Source: DASQFQ01 sp963805525 (GTDB lineage Bacteria; Actinomycetota; Thermoleophilia; Solirubrobacterales; Solirubrobacteraceae). Taken from it: a stretch of DNA of 64,000 nucleotides. Made by a program: the position numbers and the translations under genes. The DNA lies in assembly GCA_963805525.1 (NCBI GenBank), contig CAWDUT010000006.1, forward strand, positions 1,488,001 to 1,552,000, given 5' to 3'. Position 1 is the stretch's first letter, and each line of letters opens with the position of its first letter. This document shows, in pieces, positions 50,169 through 57,984 of the stretch. Under the pieces are notes generated by a model. That model did not search any database. It was not told where the DNA came from and saw only the letters and a program-made list of their open reading frames with translations.

Positions 50169-51179
50169 GTGCACTCGACCGTGGCTCCCAAGACAACCGG
50201 CCTATCCGTCTCGAGGCGGCACGTCGCCTTGGTCCTTCTTGCGATGGCGCTCTCGGTGGCGGGCGCGTCCGATGCCGGCGCGGCGACGCGTGCCGGCCCC
50301 CTCGTCGGCGTTGGCGAGCAGAAGCCCGCCATGTTCCAGAGCACGTCGTGGAAAGCGTTGGACCTGCGGCGTGCGCGTTACATCGCGCCGTGGGATGCGC
50401 TCGAGGATCCCGAGCAACTCGCGTTGCTCGACGCCTGGATGGCGTCGGCCAGGCGAGCGCACGTGAGGGTCCTGCTGGGTTTCGCGCACTCACTTCGCAC
50501 GCAGCAACTCGCGAAGGTGGTGCCCACACCGCGACGTTTCGAGCGGCAGTTCAAGCGCTTTCGCGCGCGCTACCCGTGGGTCCGGGACTGGCTGGTGTGG
50601 AACGAGGCGAATCATCCGGCCTCGCCGACCGCGCGACGGCCTCGGCGCGCGGCGCAACTCTTTGATGCGGTCGCCCGGAACTGCCGTGGGTGCCAGGTCG
50701 TCGCCGCGGACGTGCTCGACATCTCGAACATGGGCTGGTGGGTCGAGCGATTCCGCAGGTTCGCTCGTCATGCGCCGCGGATCTGGGGTCTGCACAACTA
50801 CGGCGACGCGAACGGCCTAAAGACGAGGAGCACGCCCAAGCTGCTCTCCATGACCCGCGGCAAGATCTGGTTCACGGAGACGGGCGGTGTCGTCCTGCGC
50901 CGGGTCTATCGCGGCCGCCGAGTCCTTCACACGTACCGCTACTCGTTGCGTCACGCGGCACGGAGCACCGCCCACGCCCTCGAGCTCAGCTGTCTGAGCG
51001 CGCGGATCACCCGTGTGTACCTGTACCACTGGCAGCCGCCCGCGAAGGTGACCAACTGGGACTCGGGGCTCGTCGACCGTCGCGGCCATCCTCGGCCCGC
51101 CTACAGGGCGCTCCGACGGTGGCTGTCGCGCAGCGCGATCGCCGCCCGCCGCGGTGGACGCCGCGCGCTCTGCGGCTGA
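50169..51179 (+). CDS. Secreted TIM-barrel glycosidase-like protein
   Basis: About 336 residues. Signal peptide (SRRHVALVLLAMALSVAG, cleavage near SDAGA at about residue 40). The mature part is a (beta/alpha)8 glycosidase-like barrel of clan GH-A type: acid/base Glu in DWLVWNEANHPAS (near 155) and nucleophile Glu in KIWFTETGGVV (near 250), with WGLHNYGDA between. It may cleave an extracellular polysaccharide, but the specificity cannot be told. GTG 50169 or 50181 could be the start; the signal peptide is the same in both. Confidence 0.75.
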   Translation: MHSTVAPKTTGLSVSRRHVALVLLAMALSVAGASDAGAATRAGPLVGVGEQKPAMFQSTSWKALDLRRARYIAPWDALEDPEQLALLDAWMASARRAHVRVLLGFAHSLRTQQLAKVVPTPRRFERQFKRFRARYPWVRDWLVWNEANHPASPTARRPRRAAQLFDAVARNCRGCQVVAADVLDISNMGWWVERFRRFARHAPRIWGLHNYGDANGLKTRSTPKLLSMTRGKIWFTETGGVVLRRVYRGRRVLHTYRYSLRHAARSTAHALELSCLSARITRVYLYHWQPPAKVTNWDSGLVDRRGHPRPAYRALRRWLSRSAIAARRGGRRALCG

Positions 51180-51315
51180 CGCTCACCGATCAGCCACGCC
51201 CTATTCGGACAGGGCTCAGAAGACACTCGGTCAAGTTGAAGTGGCTGGGTCGCGGCACACCATTTCGGCTGATCGATCAGGCAGCACTTCGCGATGGGAC
51301 GGCGCGCGTCGCTCG

Positions 51316-51636
51316 TCAGGCTCCTGGGGCGCGGTACTCGACGGAGCGCTCCGCCGCCGCATCGACTTCCTCGGGTGTCACGAGCACTGTCGTGCGGACC
51401 TTCACGGCGCCCGAGGCGTTGACGGTCAGGGCGACGGCCGTGGCGCTCTCATTGTCGGGGAGGTCGACGACCGTGTAGACGTCGCGCTCGCCGAACGCGA
51501 AGTAGAAGCTCTCGAGCTGACCGCCCACGCTCTCGGCCAGCGCCGCGATCGCGTCGCGCCGGCTGCTGCCGCCGGCGCTCTGGATCCCTTTGACGCCTTC
51601 CACGGTGTAGCTCGCCTCGACCAGGTACTTCGGCAT
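51316..51636 (-). CDS. GYD-domain protein
   Basis: 106 residues: MPKYLVEASYTVEGVKGIQSAGG, then FGERDVYTVVDLPDNESATAV (near 50) and a final strand. This is the ferredoxin-like fold of GYD proteins, small dimeric alpha/beta-barrels with unknown role. AGGAGG lies 7 nt before the ATG, a strong ribosome-binding site. It is divergent from the ECF42 locus, where other dimeric alpha-beta-barrel proteins (DGPF) occur, so stress or signal-linked function is possible but unproved. Confidence 0.8.
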   Translation of the reverse strand: MPKYLVEASYTVEGVKGIQSAGGSSRRDAIAALAESVGGQLESFYFAFGERDVYTVVDLPDNESATAVALTVNASGAVKVRTTVLVTPEEVDAAAERSVEYRAPGA

Positions 51637-51809
51637 GAGCAGCCTCCTGAGGATCGGTAGACCGCCACCCTCTCACCCGCGACCGCCACTCTGCAAGGCG
51701 TCTCCCCGCGGGCGATCAAAGATGCTCTAGACGCTGGGCATGCCCACCCAGTCGTGTCGGGCGAAGCGGGTCCGGCTGACGTGCGCCGCCGAGAGCCTGG
51801 TCCAGCGGG

Positions 51810-51835
51810 TGTCCATTGCGTCGTTCTCGTTCGTC
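51810..51835 (+). promoter_or_regulatory. Possible ECF42-type promoter
   Basis: TGTCCA (51810-51815) and CGTC (51832-51835), 16 nt apart, resemble the reported ECF42 promoter (TGTCGA ... CG(A/T)C) and lie 47 bp before the first gene of the sigma-factor operon. One mismatch in the -35. If real, it would give autoregulation of the locus. Confidence 0.35.
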
Positions 51836-51882
51836 GTCTTCCCGAAGGACGCAATCGACCCCCGACAAGGAGAGATGATCGA

Positions 51883-52041
51883 ATGTCCGATCTGTCCCCG
51901 CTCCCGCTCGTTCTCAGCGCCACCGACAGGCTGCACCGGTCCGCCATGCCCGGCGCCCCCGTCGTCCCCGCCCGGGCCCGGCGCCGGCGCCTGCGCGGAT
52001 TCGCCGGGCGCCTGCGGGCCGCCCAACTCGAGAAGGAGTAG
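51883..52041 (+). CDS. 52-residue small protein heading the ECF42 operon
   Basis: AAGGAGAG is 7 nt before the ATG, a strong ribosome-binding site, and the stop is 2 nt before the YCII gene start. The peptide has a hydrophobic N-terminus (MSDLSPLPLVLS) and a very basic middle (PARARRRRLRGF). No similarity I recognise. Its good translation signals and position make it a likely real member of the sigma-factor operon, perhaps a modulator of the sigma factor or its DGPF partner. Confidence 0.6.
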   Translation: MSDLSPLPLVLSATDRLHRSAMPGAPVVPARARRRRLRGFAGRLRAAQLEKE

Positions 52042-52043
52042 CC

Positions 52044-52370
52044 GTGCGATACCTGATGCTGGTCTGCGTGGACGAGTCGGTCGAGGTGAGCGAGGCCGAA
52101 GGGATGCCCACGGCGTGGGTCGAGGAGATGGAGGCCCGCGGCGTGCGGCAGTTCGGCTCCCGGCTCCGCCCCGTCAGCGATGCCACGACCGTCCAGGTCC
52201 GTGCCGGCGAGGTGGTCCTGTCGGACGGGCCGTTCGCCGAGACCAAGGAGCAGGTGGGCGGCTTCGACCTGATCGAGTGCCGGGATCTCGACGAGGCGAT
52301 CGAGGTTGCCTCCAAGCACCCCGCCGCGAAGTTCGGGACGCTCGAGGTGAGGCCGCTCTGGGAGGAGTGA
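52044..52370 (+). CDS. YCII-related (DGPF domain) protein
   Basis: 108 residues with MRYLMLVCVDES at the start and VVLSDGPFAETKEQVGGF (near residue 55), the DGPF signature of YCII-like dimeric alpha-beta-barrels. These proteins are the regular neighbours of ECF42 sigma factors and may sense a small molecule. AAGGAG lies 5 nt before the GTG. The stop overlaps the sigma factor start as GTGA, so they are translated together. Confidence 0.9.
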   Translation: MRYLMLVCVDESVEVSEAEGMPTAWVEEMEARGVRQFGSRLRPVSDATTVQVRAGEVVLSDGPFAETKEQVGGFDLIECRDLDEAIEVASKHPAAKFGTLEVRPLWEE

Positions 52371-53617
52371 GCTCCGGCGTCGTCGAGGCGGCGGTCGCCG
52401 ACGCGTTCCGCGACGAGTGGGGGAGCGTGCTCGCGACCCTGATCCGGATGACGGGCGACTGGGACCTCGCCGAGGAGTGTGCGCAGGACGCCTTCGCGGC
52501 GGCGCTGGAGCGCTGGCCCCGCGATGGCGTCCCGCGCCGTCCCGGCGCGTGGCTCACCACGACGGCGCGCAACCGCGCGCTTGACCGGCTGCGCCGCGGA
52601 GCGACCGAGAGCGCCAAGGTGCAGGAGCTCCCGATGCCGTCGCAGAGCGACGACCCGGACGACCCGGAGGACGACGACCGCAGCGTGCACGACGACCGGC
52701 TGCGGCTGATCTTCACCTGCTGCCACCCCGCGCTGCCGCTCGAGGCGCGGGTCGCGCTCACCCTGCGGACCCTCGCCGGGCTGACCACAACCGAGATCGC
52801 TCGCGCCTTCCTCGTCCCGGAGCCGACGATGGCCAAGCGCATCGTCCGCGCCAAGGCCAAGATTCGCCACGCCGGCATCCCGTACCGCGTCCCGCCGGCG
52901 CACCTGCTGCCCGAGCGCATCGGCGGAGTCCTGGCCGTGCTGTACCTGCTCTTCAACGAGGGCTACGCCGCCACGGCGGGCGCGGACCTCGTGCGCCAGG
53001 ACCTGTGCGCGGAGGCCATCCGCCTGGCCCGCACCCTGGCCATGCTGATGCCCGACGAGCCCGAGGCGCTCGGCCTGCTCTCGCTCATGCTGCTGCACCA
53101 CGCGCGGCGGGCGGCCCGGACGGACGGCGCGGACCTGATCACGCTCGAGGACCAGGACCGCACCCGCTGGGACGCGAGCGAGATCGACGAAGGCCTCGCC
53201 CACCTCGACGCGGCGCTGCGGCACGACCGTGCCGGCGCGTACCAGCTCCAGGCCGCGATCGCGGCCTGCCACGCCACCGCGGCCGACGCGAAGGACACCG
53301 ACTGGCGGCAGATCGCGCTGCTGTACGAGCGCCTCGCGCAGCTGGTGCCCTCCGCCGTCGTCAAGCTCAACCGCGCGGTGGCGGTCGCGATGGCCGACGG
53401 CCCGGCGGCGGGGCTGGAGCTTGTGGACGCGCTCGAGAACTCAGGGGCGCTGGCCGGCTACCACCTGCTGCCGGCGACGCGCGCCGATCTGCTGCGCCGC
53501 CTCGAGCGAGACGCCGAGGCGGCCGCGGCCTACCGCCGGGCGCTCGAGCTCGCGACGGCCGACACCGACCGCCGCTACCTCACCCGGCGGCTGGCCGAGG
53601 TCACTGGCCAGGGCTGA
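52367..53617 (+). CDS. ECF42-type RNA polymerase sigma factor with C-terminal extension
   Basis: 416 residues. Sigma-70 region 2 (DWDLAEECAQDAFAAALERW, near residue 23) and region 4 (LTLRTLAGLTTTEIARAFLV, near 130) are followed by a long helical C-terminus (about 190-416) with tetratricopeptide-like helices, such as LLYERLAQLVPSAVVKLNRAVAVAM. The length and the DGPF neighbour identify the ECF42 group, in which the C-terminal extension is needed for activity. GTG overlapping the previous stop. No anti-sigma factor is encoded next to it, as is usual for this group. Targets are unknown. Confidence 0.9.
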   Translation: MSSGVVEAAVADAFRDEWGSVLATLIRMTGDWDLAEECAQDAFAAALERWPRDGVPRRPGAWLTTTARNRALDRLRRGATESAKVQELPMPSQSDDPDDPEDDDRSVHDDRLRLIFTCCHPALPLEARVALTLRTLAGLTTTEIARAFLVPEPTMAKRIVRAKAKIRHAGIPYRVPPAHLLPERIGGVLAVLYLLFNEGYAATAGADLVRQDLCAEAIRLARTLAMLMPDEPEALGLLSLMLLHHARRAARTDGADLITLEDQDRTRWDASEIDEGLAHLDAALRHDRAGAYQLQAAIAACHATAADAKDTDWRQIALLYERLAQLVPSAVVKLNRAVAVAMADGPAAGLELVDALENSGALAGYHLLPATRADLLRRLERDAEAAAAYRRALELATADTDRRYLTRRLAEVTGQG

Positions 53618-53996
53618 GCGCGGCGATCTGGATCAGGTTGCCGCAGGTGTCGTCGAGCACGGCGGTCGTCACCGGGCCGGTGACCCGCGGCGCCTGGGTG
53701 AAGACGACGCCCAGCGCCGACAGGCGCTCGTACTCGCGCTCCACGTCCGCGACGGCGAACGACGTGAACGGGATGCCGTCCTCGACGAGCGCGTCCTTGA
53801 ACGGCTTGGCCGCCGGGTGCTCGTCGGGCTCGAGCACGAGCTCGACGCCGTCCGGCTCCTCGGGGGAGACGACGGTCAGCCAGCGGTGCGCGCCGAGCGG
53901 CACCTCGGTCTTCTTCTCGAAGCCGAGCACCTCGGTGTAGAAGCGCAGCGCCTTCTCCTGGTCGTCGACCAGGACGCTGGCGAGGTTGATCCTCAT
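53601..53996 (-). CDS. VOC (glyoxalase/bleomycin-resistance) family protein
   Basis: 131 residues of the vicinal oxygen chelate superfamily: VLVDDQEKALRFYTEVLGFE (near residue 7), HRWLTVVSPEEPDGVELVLEP, then VADVEREYERLSALGVVF (near 82) and AVLDDTCGNLIQIAAL. It could be a small-molecule binding or detoxifying protein. Its start overlaps the arsR-type gene upstream as ATGA, so it is probably controlled by that regulator. The tail overlaps the sigma-factor gene by 17 bp in the convergent direction. Confidence 0.85.
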   Translation of the reverse strand: MRINLASVLVDDQEKALRFYTEVLGFEKKTEVPLGAHRWLTVVSPEEPDGVELVLEPDEHPAAKPFKDALVEDGIPFTSFAVADVEREYERLSALGVVFTQAPRVTGPVTTAVLDDTCGNLIQIAALSPGQ

Positions 53997-54280
53997 GCCT
54001 GCTCCTTTCGCCGGCGCTTGACCCAAGGGTCCGTCAGGGTCTCGAGCGGTCCGGTGTTCAGATCGTGGAACTTGTAGCGGCCCTCGCGCCGGGTGCTCAC
54101 GAGCCCCGCGTCCTCCAGCACCTCGAGGTGCTGTGAGATCGCTTGGCGCGTCATGGCGAGCTGGTGGACGGCGGCCAGCCGCGAGCACAGCCCGAACAGG
54201 GTCTGCCCGTCCTGCTCGGCGAGCTCGTCGAGGATCGTCCGTCGCGTGGGATCCGCCAGGGCCTTGAAGACGTCGCCCAC
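53993..54280 (-). CDS. ArsR-family repressor
   Basis: 95 residues, a minimal ArsR winged helix: GDVFKALADPTRRTILDELAEQDG, LAMTRQAISQHLEVLEDAGLV (recognition helix, near residue 45), REGRYKFHDL. No Cys metal-site of the CVCD kind, so it likely belongs to the group that regulates VOC/SRPBCC genes. The GTG at 54280 is chosen because TATCCT lies 7 nt upstream with TTGACA 18 nt before it; the TTG at 54298 would fall inside the promoter. Coupled to the VOC gene (ATGA). The operator is the palindrome at 54293-54312. Confidence 0.88.
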   Translation of the reverse strand: MGDVFKALADPTRRTILDELAEQDGQTLFGLCSRLAAVHQLAMTRQAISQHLEVLEDAGLVSTRREGRYKFHDLNTGPLETLTDPWVKRRRKEQA

Positions 54281-54317
54281 GGGCCTCAGGATAGGCAAGT
54301 AACGGCTTGCCTGTCAA
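54281..54317 (-). promoter_or_regulatory. Leaderless promoter and perfect palindromic operator of the arsR-VOC operon
   Basis: On the minus strand, -35 TTGACA (54317-54312), 18-nt spacer, -10 TATCCT (54293-54288) and 7 nt to the GTG at 54280. The perfect inverted repeat AGGCAAG (54293-54299)/CTTGCCT (54306-54312), with a 6-nt spacer, fills the space between the two boxes. A dimeric ArsR repressor bound there would block transcription of its own operon. Confidence 0.75.
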
Positions 54318-54339
54318 TGCCGCATAGGCTTGCGCGGAG

Positions 54340-56034
54340 ATGCTCGGCAAGCTGCTATCGGTCAACGTCGGCATGCCGAAGGACGTGTCGTGGCGCGGCA
54401 GGACCGTATTCACGGGCGTCTACAAGGACCCGGTGAGCGGCCCCCGGCGCGTGCGCAAGCTGAACGTGGACGGCGACGGCCAGGGCGACCTCGGCGGTCA
54501 CGGCGGCGAGCAGCGGGCCGTGTTCGTCTACCAGACCGACTCGTATCGCCACTGGGAGCGCGAGCTGGGCCGCGACGACTTCGTCTACGGGCAGTTCGGC
54601 GAGAACTTCACGGTCGAGGGGTTGACCGACGACGAGGTCTGCATCGGCGACCGCTACCGGATCGGCGGCGCGCTGTTCGAGGTCAGCCAGCCGCGCGTCA
54701 CCTGTTACCGGGTCGGGCTGCGCATGGACGATCCGAGGATCCCCGCGCTGCTGGTCTCCCACCACCGCCCCGGCTTCTACTTCCGCGTGCTCGAAGAGGG
54801 CGACGTGCAGGCGGGCGACGAGATCACGAAGGTCGCCGCCGGAGACGAGCAGATGACGGTCGCGGAGATCGACGCGCTGCTCTACCTGCCAGGGCACCCG
54901 CGGCAGCAGGTGCTGCGAGCACTGCGGATCCCCGCCCTCAGCCCCGGCTGGCAGGGCTCGTTCCGCGCGCTGCTCGACGGCGGGCCCGGCAACACGGGGC
55001 TGGCGGTCACGAGCCCGCCCCCGGCGTGGCCGGGATTCCGGCGGCTCAAAGTCGCCGCGATCGAGCGCGAGACCGACGACATGCTCTCCATCCGCTTCCA
55101 GGACCCGGACGGCGCCGCGCTCCCGGCCGCGCTCCCCGGCCAGTACCTCACGCTGCGGGTCCGGCCGTCGGTGCTGCGCAACTACTCGATGTCGGGCCCG
55201 CCCGGCGCCGGCTACTACCGCGTGACCGTCAAGCGCGAGCCGGAGGGCGTCGCCAGCGGATATCTCCACACCGAGCTCGCGGTCGGCGACGAGCTCGACG
55301 TCGCGGCCCCGCGCGGCACCTTCATCCTCGGGGAGACGGACGCGCCGGTGCTGCTGATCAGCGCCGGCATCGGGGCGACGCCGGTCGTCGCGATGCTCCA
55401 CGCGCTCGCGCACGAGCACGCCGAGCGCGAGATCTGGTGGCTGCACGGCGCGCGCAGCCGGCACGACCACGCGTTCGCGAGCGAGGCCGCCGGGCTGCTC
55501 GAATCACTCCCGAACGTGCGGACGCACATCTTCTACAGCCGCGAGGACGGCCGGCTCACCGGGGCGCGGCTCGCGGAGCTCGAGCCGCCGCGCGACGCCG
55601 AGGCCTACCTGTGCGGGCCGCTCCCGTTCATGGACGAGATCAGCGCTGCCCTGGTCGCGATCGGGCTCGAGGCCTCCCACGTCCATACCGAGCCGTTCGG
55701 GCCGGCGCCCGGCTCGACGCCCGGGATCGCGGCGAAGCCCGCGCGCGATCCCCACCCGCCGCCCGGCGCGCCCGGCGGCGGCCCGGCGATCGAGTTCGCG
55801 CGCAGCGGCCTCTCGATCCCGTGGAGCGAGGACTACGCGAGCCTGCTCGAGCTCGCCGAGGCCTGCGACGTGCCGGTCCGCTGGTCGTGCCGCACCGGTG
55901 TCTGCCACAGCTGCGAGACCACGCTCATCGCCGGCGGCGTCGACTACGACCCCGACCCGGTCGAGCCGCCGGCCGCCGGCAGCACGCTGATCTGCTGCTC
56001 GCGCCCCCACGACGCCGTCGTGCTCGATCTGTGA
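54340..56034 (+). CDS. MOSC - ferredoxin reductase - [2Fe-2S] ferredoxin fusion
   Basis: 564 residues in three parts. MOSC domain (1-about 210) with GGHGGEQRAVFVYQTD, YGQFGENFTVEG and the Cys in RVTCYRVGLRM (near 125). FAD/NAD(P) reductase (about 230-450) with GQYLTLRV, RNYSMSGPP and LLISAGIGATPVVAML. Plant-type ferredoxin (about 475-564) with CRTGVCHSCETTL and a final CC pair. The build suggests a molybdenum- or sulphur-linked reductase that feeds electrons to the MOSC part, as in YiiM-like N-hydroxylated-compound reduction. ATG at 54340; weak GGAG before it. It is divergent from arsR. Confidence 0.9.
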   Translation: MLGKLLSVNVGMPKDVSWRGRTVFTGVYKDPVSGPRRVRKLNVDGDGQGDLGGHGGEQRAVFVYQTDSYRHWERELGRDDFVYGQFGENFTVEGLTDDEVCIGDRYRIGGALFEVSQPRVTCYRVGLRMDDPRIPALLVSHHRPGFYFRVLEEGDVQAGDEITKVAAGDEQMTVAEIDALLYLPGHPRQQVLRALRIPALSPGWQGSFRALLDGGPGNTGLAVTSPPPAWPGFRRLKVAAIERETDDMLSIRFQDPDGAALPAALPGQYLTLRVRPSVLRNYSMSGPPGAGYYRVTVKREPEGVASGYLHTELAVGDELDVAAPRGTFILGETDAPVLLISAGIGATPVVAMLHALAHEHAEREIWWLHGARSRHDHAFASEAAGLLESLPNVRTHIFYSREDGRLTGARLAELEPPRDAEAYLCGPLPFMDEISAALVAIGLEASHVHTEPFGPAPGSTPGIAAKPARDPHPPPGAPGGGPAIEFARSGLSIPWSEDYASLLELAEACDVPVRWSCRTGVCHSCETTLIAGGVDYDPDPVEPPAAGSTLICCSRPHDAVVLDL

Positions 56035-56053
56035 TGTGACTAGCATCGGGTCA

Positions 56054-56593
56054 ATGAGCGCCAATGACCCCTTCGCGGGCCTCCCCGAGGTCCCGAGCTT
56101 CACCGTCACGAGCACGACCCTGACCGAGGGCGGCGGCACGCCCGACGCGCAGATGTCCGGCCTCTTCGGCGTCCCCGGCGGCGAGGACGTCTCCCCGCAG
56201 CTCTCGTGGAGCGGCGCTCCCGAGGGCACCAAGAGCTACGCCGTCACGGTCTACGACCCCGACGCGCCGACCCAGTCCGGCTTCTGGCACTGGGCGATCG
56301 CCGACATCCCCGCGAGCGTCACCGAGCTGCCCGAGAACGCGGGCGACGACGCCGGCTCCGGTCTCCCCGACGGCGTCCTCAAGATTCGCACCGACGCGGG
56401 CTCGACCCGCTTCATCGGCGCCGCGCCGCCGGCCGGGCACGGCGTCCACCGCTACTTCTTCGTGGTCCACGCCCTGGACGTCGAGAAGATCGGCGTCCCG
56501 GAGGACGCGACCGCCGCGTTCCTCAACTTCAACTTCCTCAGCCACATCCTCGGCCGCGCGGTGCTGACGGTGACCGCCGAGATCAAGGAGTGA
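56054..56593 (+). CDS. PEBP/YbhB family protein
   Basis: 179 residues of the phosphatidylethanolamine-binding (RKIP/YbhB) family. DVSPQLSWSGAPEGTKSYAVTVYDPDAP (the ligand-pocket Asp-Pro, near residue 50), FWHWAIADIP (near 82), and GHGVHRYFFVVHALD (His pair, near 132). Bacterial members are cytoplasmic or periplasmic with unknown ligands. ATG 56054 has TAGCAT 7 nt upstream, pointing to a leaderless transcript; ATG 56036-frame starts upstream are less likely. The end overlaps the SnoaL-like gene by 11 bp, convergently. Confidence 0.88.
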   Translation: MSANDPFAGLPEVPSFTVTSTTLTEGGGTPDAQMSGLFGVPGGEDVSPQLSWSGAPEGTKSYAVTVYDPDAPTQSGFWHWAIADIPASVTELPENAGDDAGSGLPDGVLKIRTDAGSTRFIGAAPPAGHGVHRYFFVVHALDVEKIGVPEDATAAFLNFNFLSHILGRAVLTVTAEIKE

Positions 56594-56972
56594 TCTGCTC
56601 GACCAGGTGCGCGTGGAACGGGGTGCCCCACACCTCGGCGATCCGGCCTGCCTCGACGCGATAGAAGGCGAACTCCTCGGTGCTGACCGAACGGCCGGTC
56701 GCCTCGACGCCGAAGTAGGTGCCGCGGTGCGTGCCCGTGTCGGTCAGGTGCGCGGCGATCCAGGGCTCGGCGACCATGAGGCGGCGGAGCTGCCAGCGGT
56801 AGTCGGGGAAGCCGCGCACGACGGCGCGCAGCCCGGCGGTGTACGCGTCGAGCCCGCGGCCGGTGTCGTTGATGGTGACCTCCGGCGAGACGAACTCGGC
56901 GAAGTCGTCGAAGCGGTGCTCGTTGCAGGCGGCGTTGTAGCGGCGGTAGAACTCGGCGAGGTCGTCGGTCAT
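56583..56972 (-). CDS. SnoaL-like (NTF2-fold) protein
   Basis: 129 residues: DLAEFYRRYNAACNEHRFDDFAEFV, DAYTAGLRAVVRGFPDYRWQL (near residue 45), EEFAFYRVEAGRIAEVWGTP (near 105). This is the SnoaL/ketosteroid-isomerase-like NTF2 fold, often an isomerase or a small-molecule carrier. The ATG overlaps the regulator gene upstream as ATGA, so the regulator at 56969 probably controls it. Function unknown. Confidence 0.85.
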   Translation of the reverse strand: MTDDLAEFYRRYNAACNEHRFDDFAEFVSPEVTINDTGRGLDAYTAGLRAVVRGFPDYRWQLRRLMVAEPWIAAHLTDTGTHRGTYFGVEATGRSVSTEEFAFYRVEAGRIAEVWGTPFHAHLVEQITP

Positions 56973-57928
56973 GGGCGGGAACCTACGAGGGTCTCGCCCT
57001 TCTCCGACCGCACGTAGAGCACCGAGCGGCCGACGCGGTGGCCGTGGACCAGGCCGGCGTCGCGCAGCACGGACAGGTGCTGGGAGACGCTGCCGGGGGA
57101 GAGCTCGAGCGCGCGCGCCAGCTCGGTGGTCGAGCGCGGCGCGCCGACCGCGGCCAGCACGCTGGCGCGGCGCGCGCCGAGCAGCGCGGCGAGCGCCTCC
57201 GGCGGCGCGGAGCGGCCCGGCTCCCACAGCCCGCCGACGCCGCGCGCGGGGTAGACCAAGAACGGCTGCCAGGGCGGCTCGACCGACGCGGCCGGCCGCG
57301 GCCAGGTGAACGCGCTGGGGACGAACAGGAGGCCACGGCCGCCGAGGTCGGCGGTCACGTCGTAGGGCATGTCGATCCGCAGCGTGTCCTCGGCGAACGA
57401 GACCTCGGGATGGATGTCAGCGAACAGCCGGTTCGCCCCGCCGTCGGCGAGCTGCCGCGCGCGGTAGAGGACGTCGCCCTCGAGCAGCGCGCGGACGCGC
57501 GGCCAGACCGGGGCGAGCGCGCGCTCCCAATAGGCGCGGAACAGGTCGGCGAGCGCGGGCAGCTCGTCCTCCAGCCCCTCGAGGATCGGCGGCAGGGCGC
57601 GGCCTTCGTACGCGCGCCGGAGCTCGAAACGCACGCGCTCGGGCGGCGTTGCGAGCATCTCCTCGAGCTCGTCCTCCAGCTCGCCGAGCGGGCTGCGAGG
57701 CGGCGGGTCGATGAAGTCCGGCGTGTACGACCCGCGCGGATGCAGCGCGTGGAGCAGCGCCATGTCGAGGTCGCGCACCCGCTCGCGCGTCGCCGCCACC
57801 CACGGCAGGTGGAGCGCCTTGGCTTCCGGGTGCTCCAGCGCCCGCACGCTGTTGTGGAGCTCCATCAGCGGGGAGATGGCGAAGCGCAGGTTCGCGACGT
57901 CCTCGGGCCCGAGCCGCAGCGTGACCAT
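56969..57928 (-). CDS. ArsR-type regulator with N-terminal DUF5937-like domain
   Basis: 319 residues. The about 240-residue helical N-terminus (VANLRFAISPLMELHNSVRAL, HPEVSFAEDTLRIDMPY) is the DUF5937-type domain often fused to a C-terminal winged helix, here about 255-310 with TTELARALELSPGSVSQHLSVLRDAG. It is likely a ligand-responsive repressor. ATG 57928 has TAGACT 7 nt upstream and no Shine-Dalgarno (leaderless type). It is coupled to the SnoaL-like gene. Divergent from the tyrosine phosphatase gene (56 bp between starts). Confidence 0.85.
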   Translation of the reverse strand: MVTLRLGPEDVANLRFAISPLMELHNSVRALEHPEAKALHLPWVAATRERVRDLDMALLHALHPRGSYTPDFIDPPPRSPLGELEDELEEMLATPPERVRFELRRAYEGRALPPILEGLEDELPALADLFRAYWERALAPVWPRVRALLEGDVLYRARQLADGGANRLFADIHPEVSFAEDTLRIDMPYDVTADLGGRGLLFVPSAFTWPRPAASVEPPWQPFLVYPARGVGGLWEPGRSAPPEALAALLGARRASVLAAVGAPRSTTELARALELSPGSVSQHLSVLRDAGLVHGHRVGRSVLYVRSEKGETLVGSRP

Positions 57929-57984
57929 TCAGCTCAGTCTAAATCTGTTGGCGCGCGCGAGACGGCGCCGGGAGCCTTCTCGCG

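Noticed and set aside
51270..51279. Palindrome TGATCGATCA as a regulatory site.
   Set aside because: A 10-bp palindrome made of GATC/CGATCG words is frequent in such genomes and lies in no promoter context; there is no further support.
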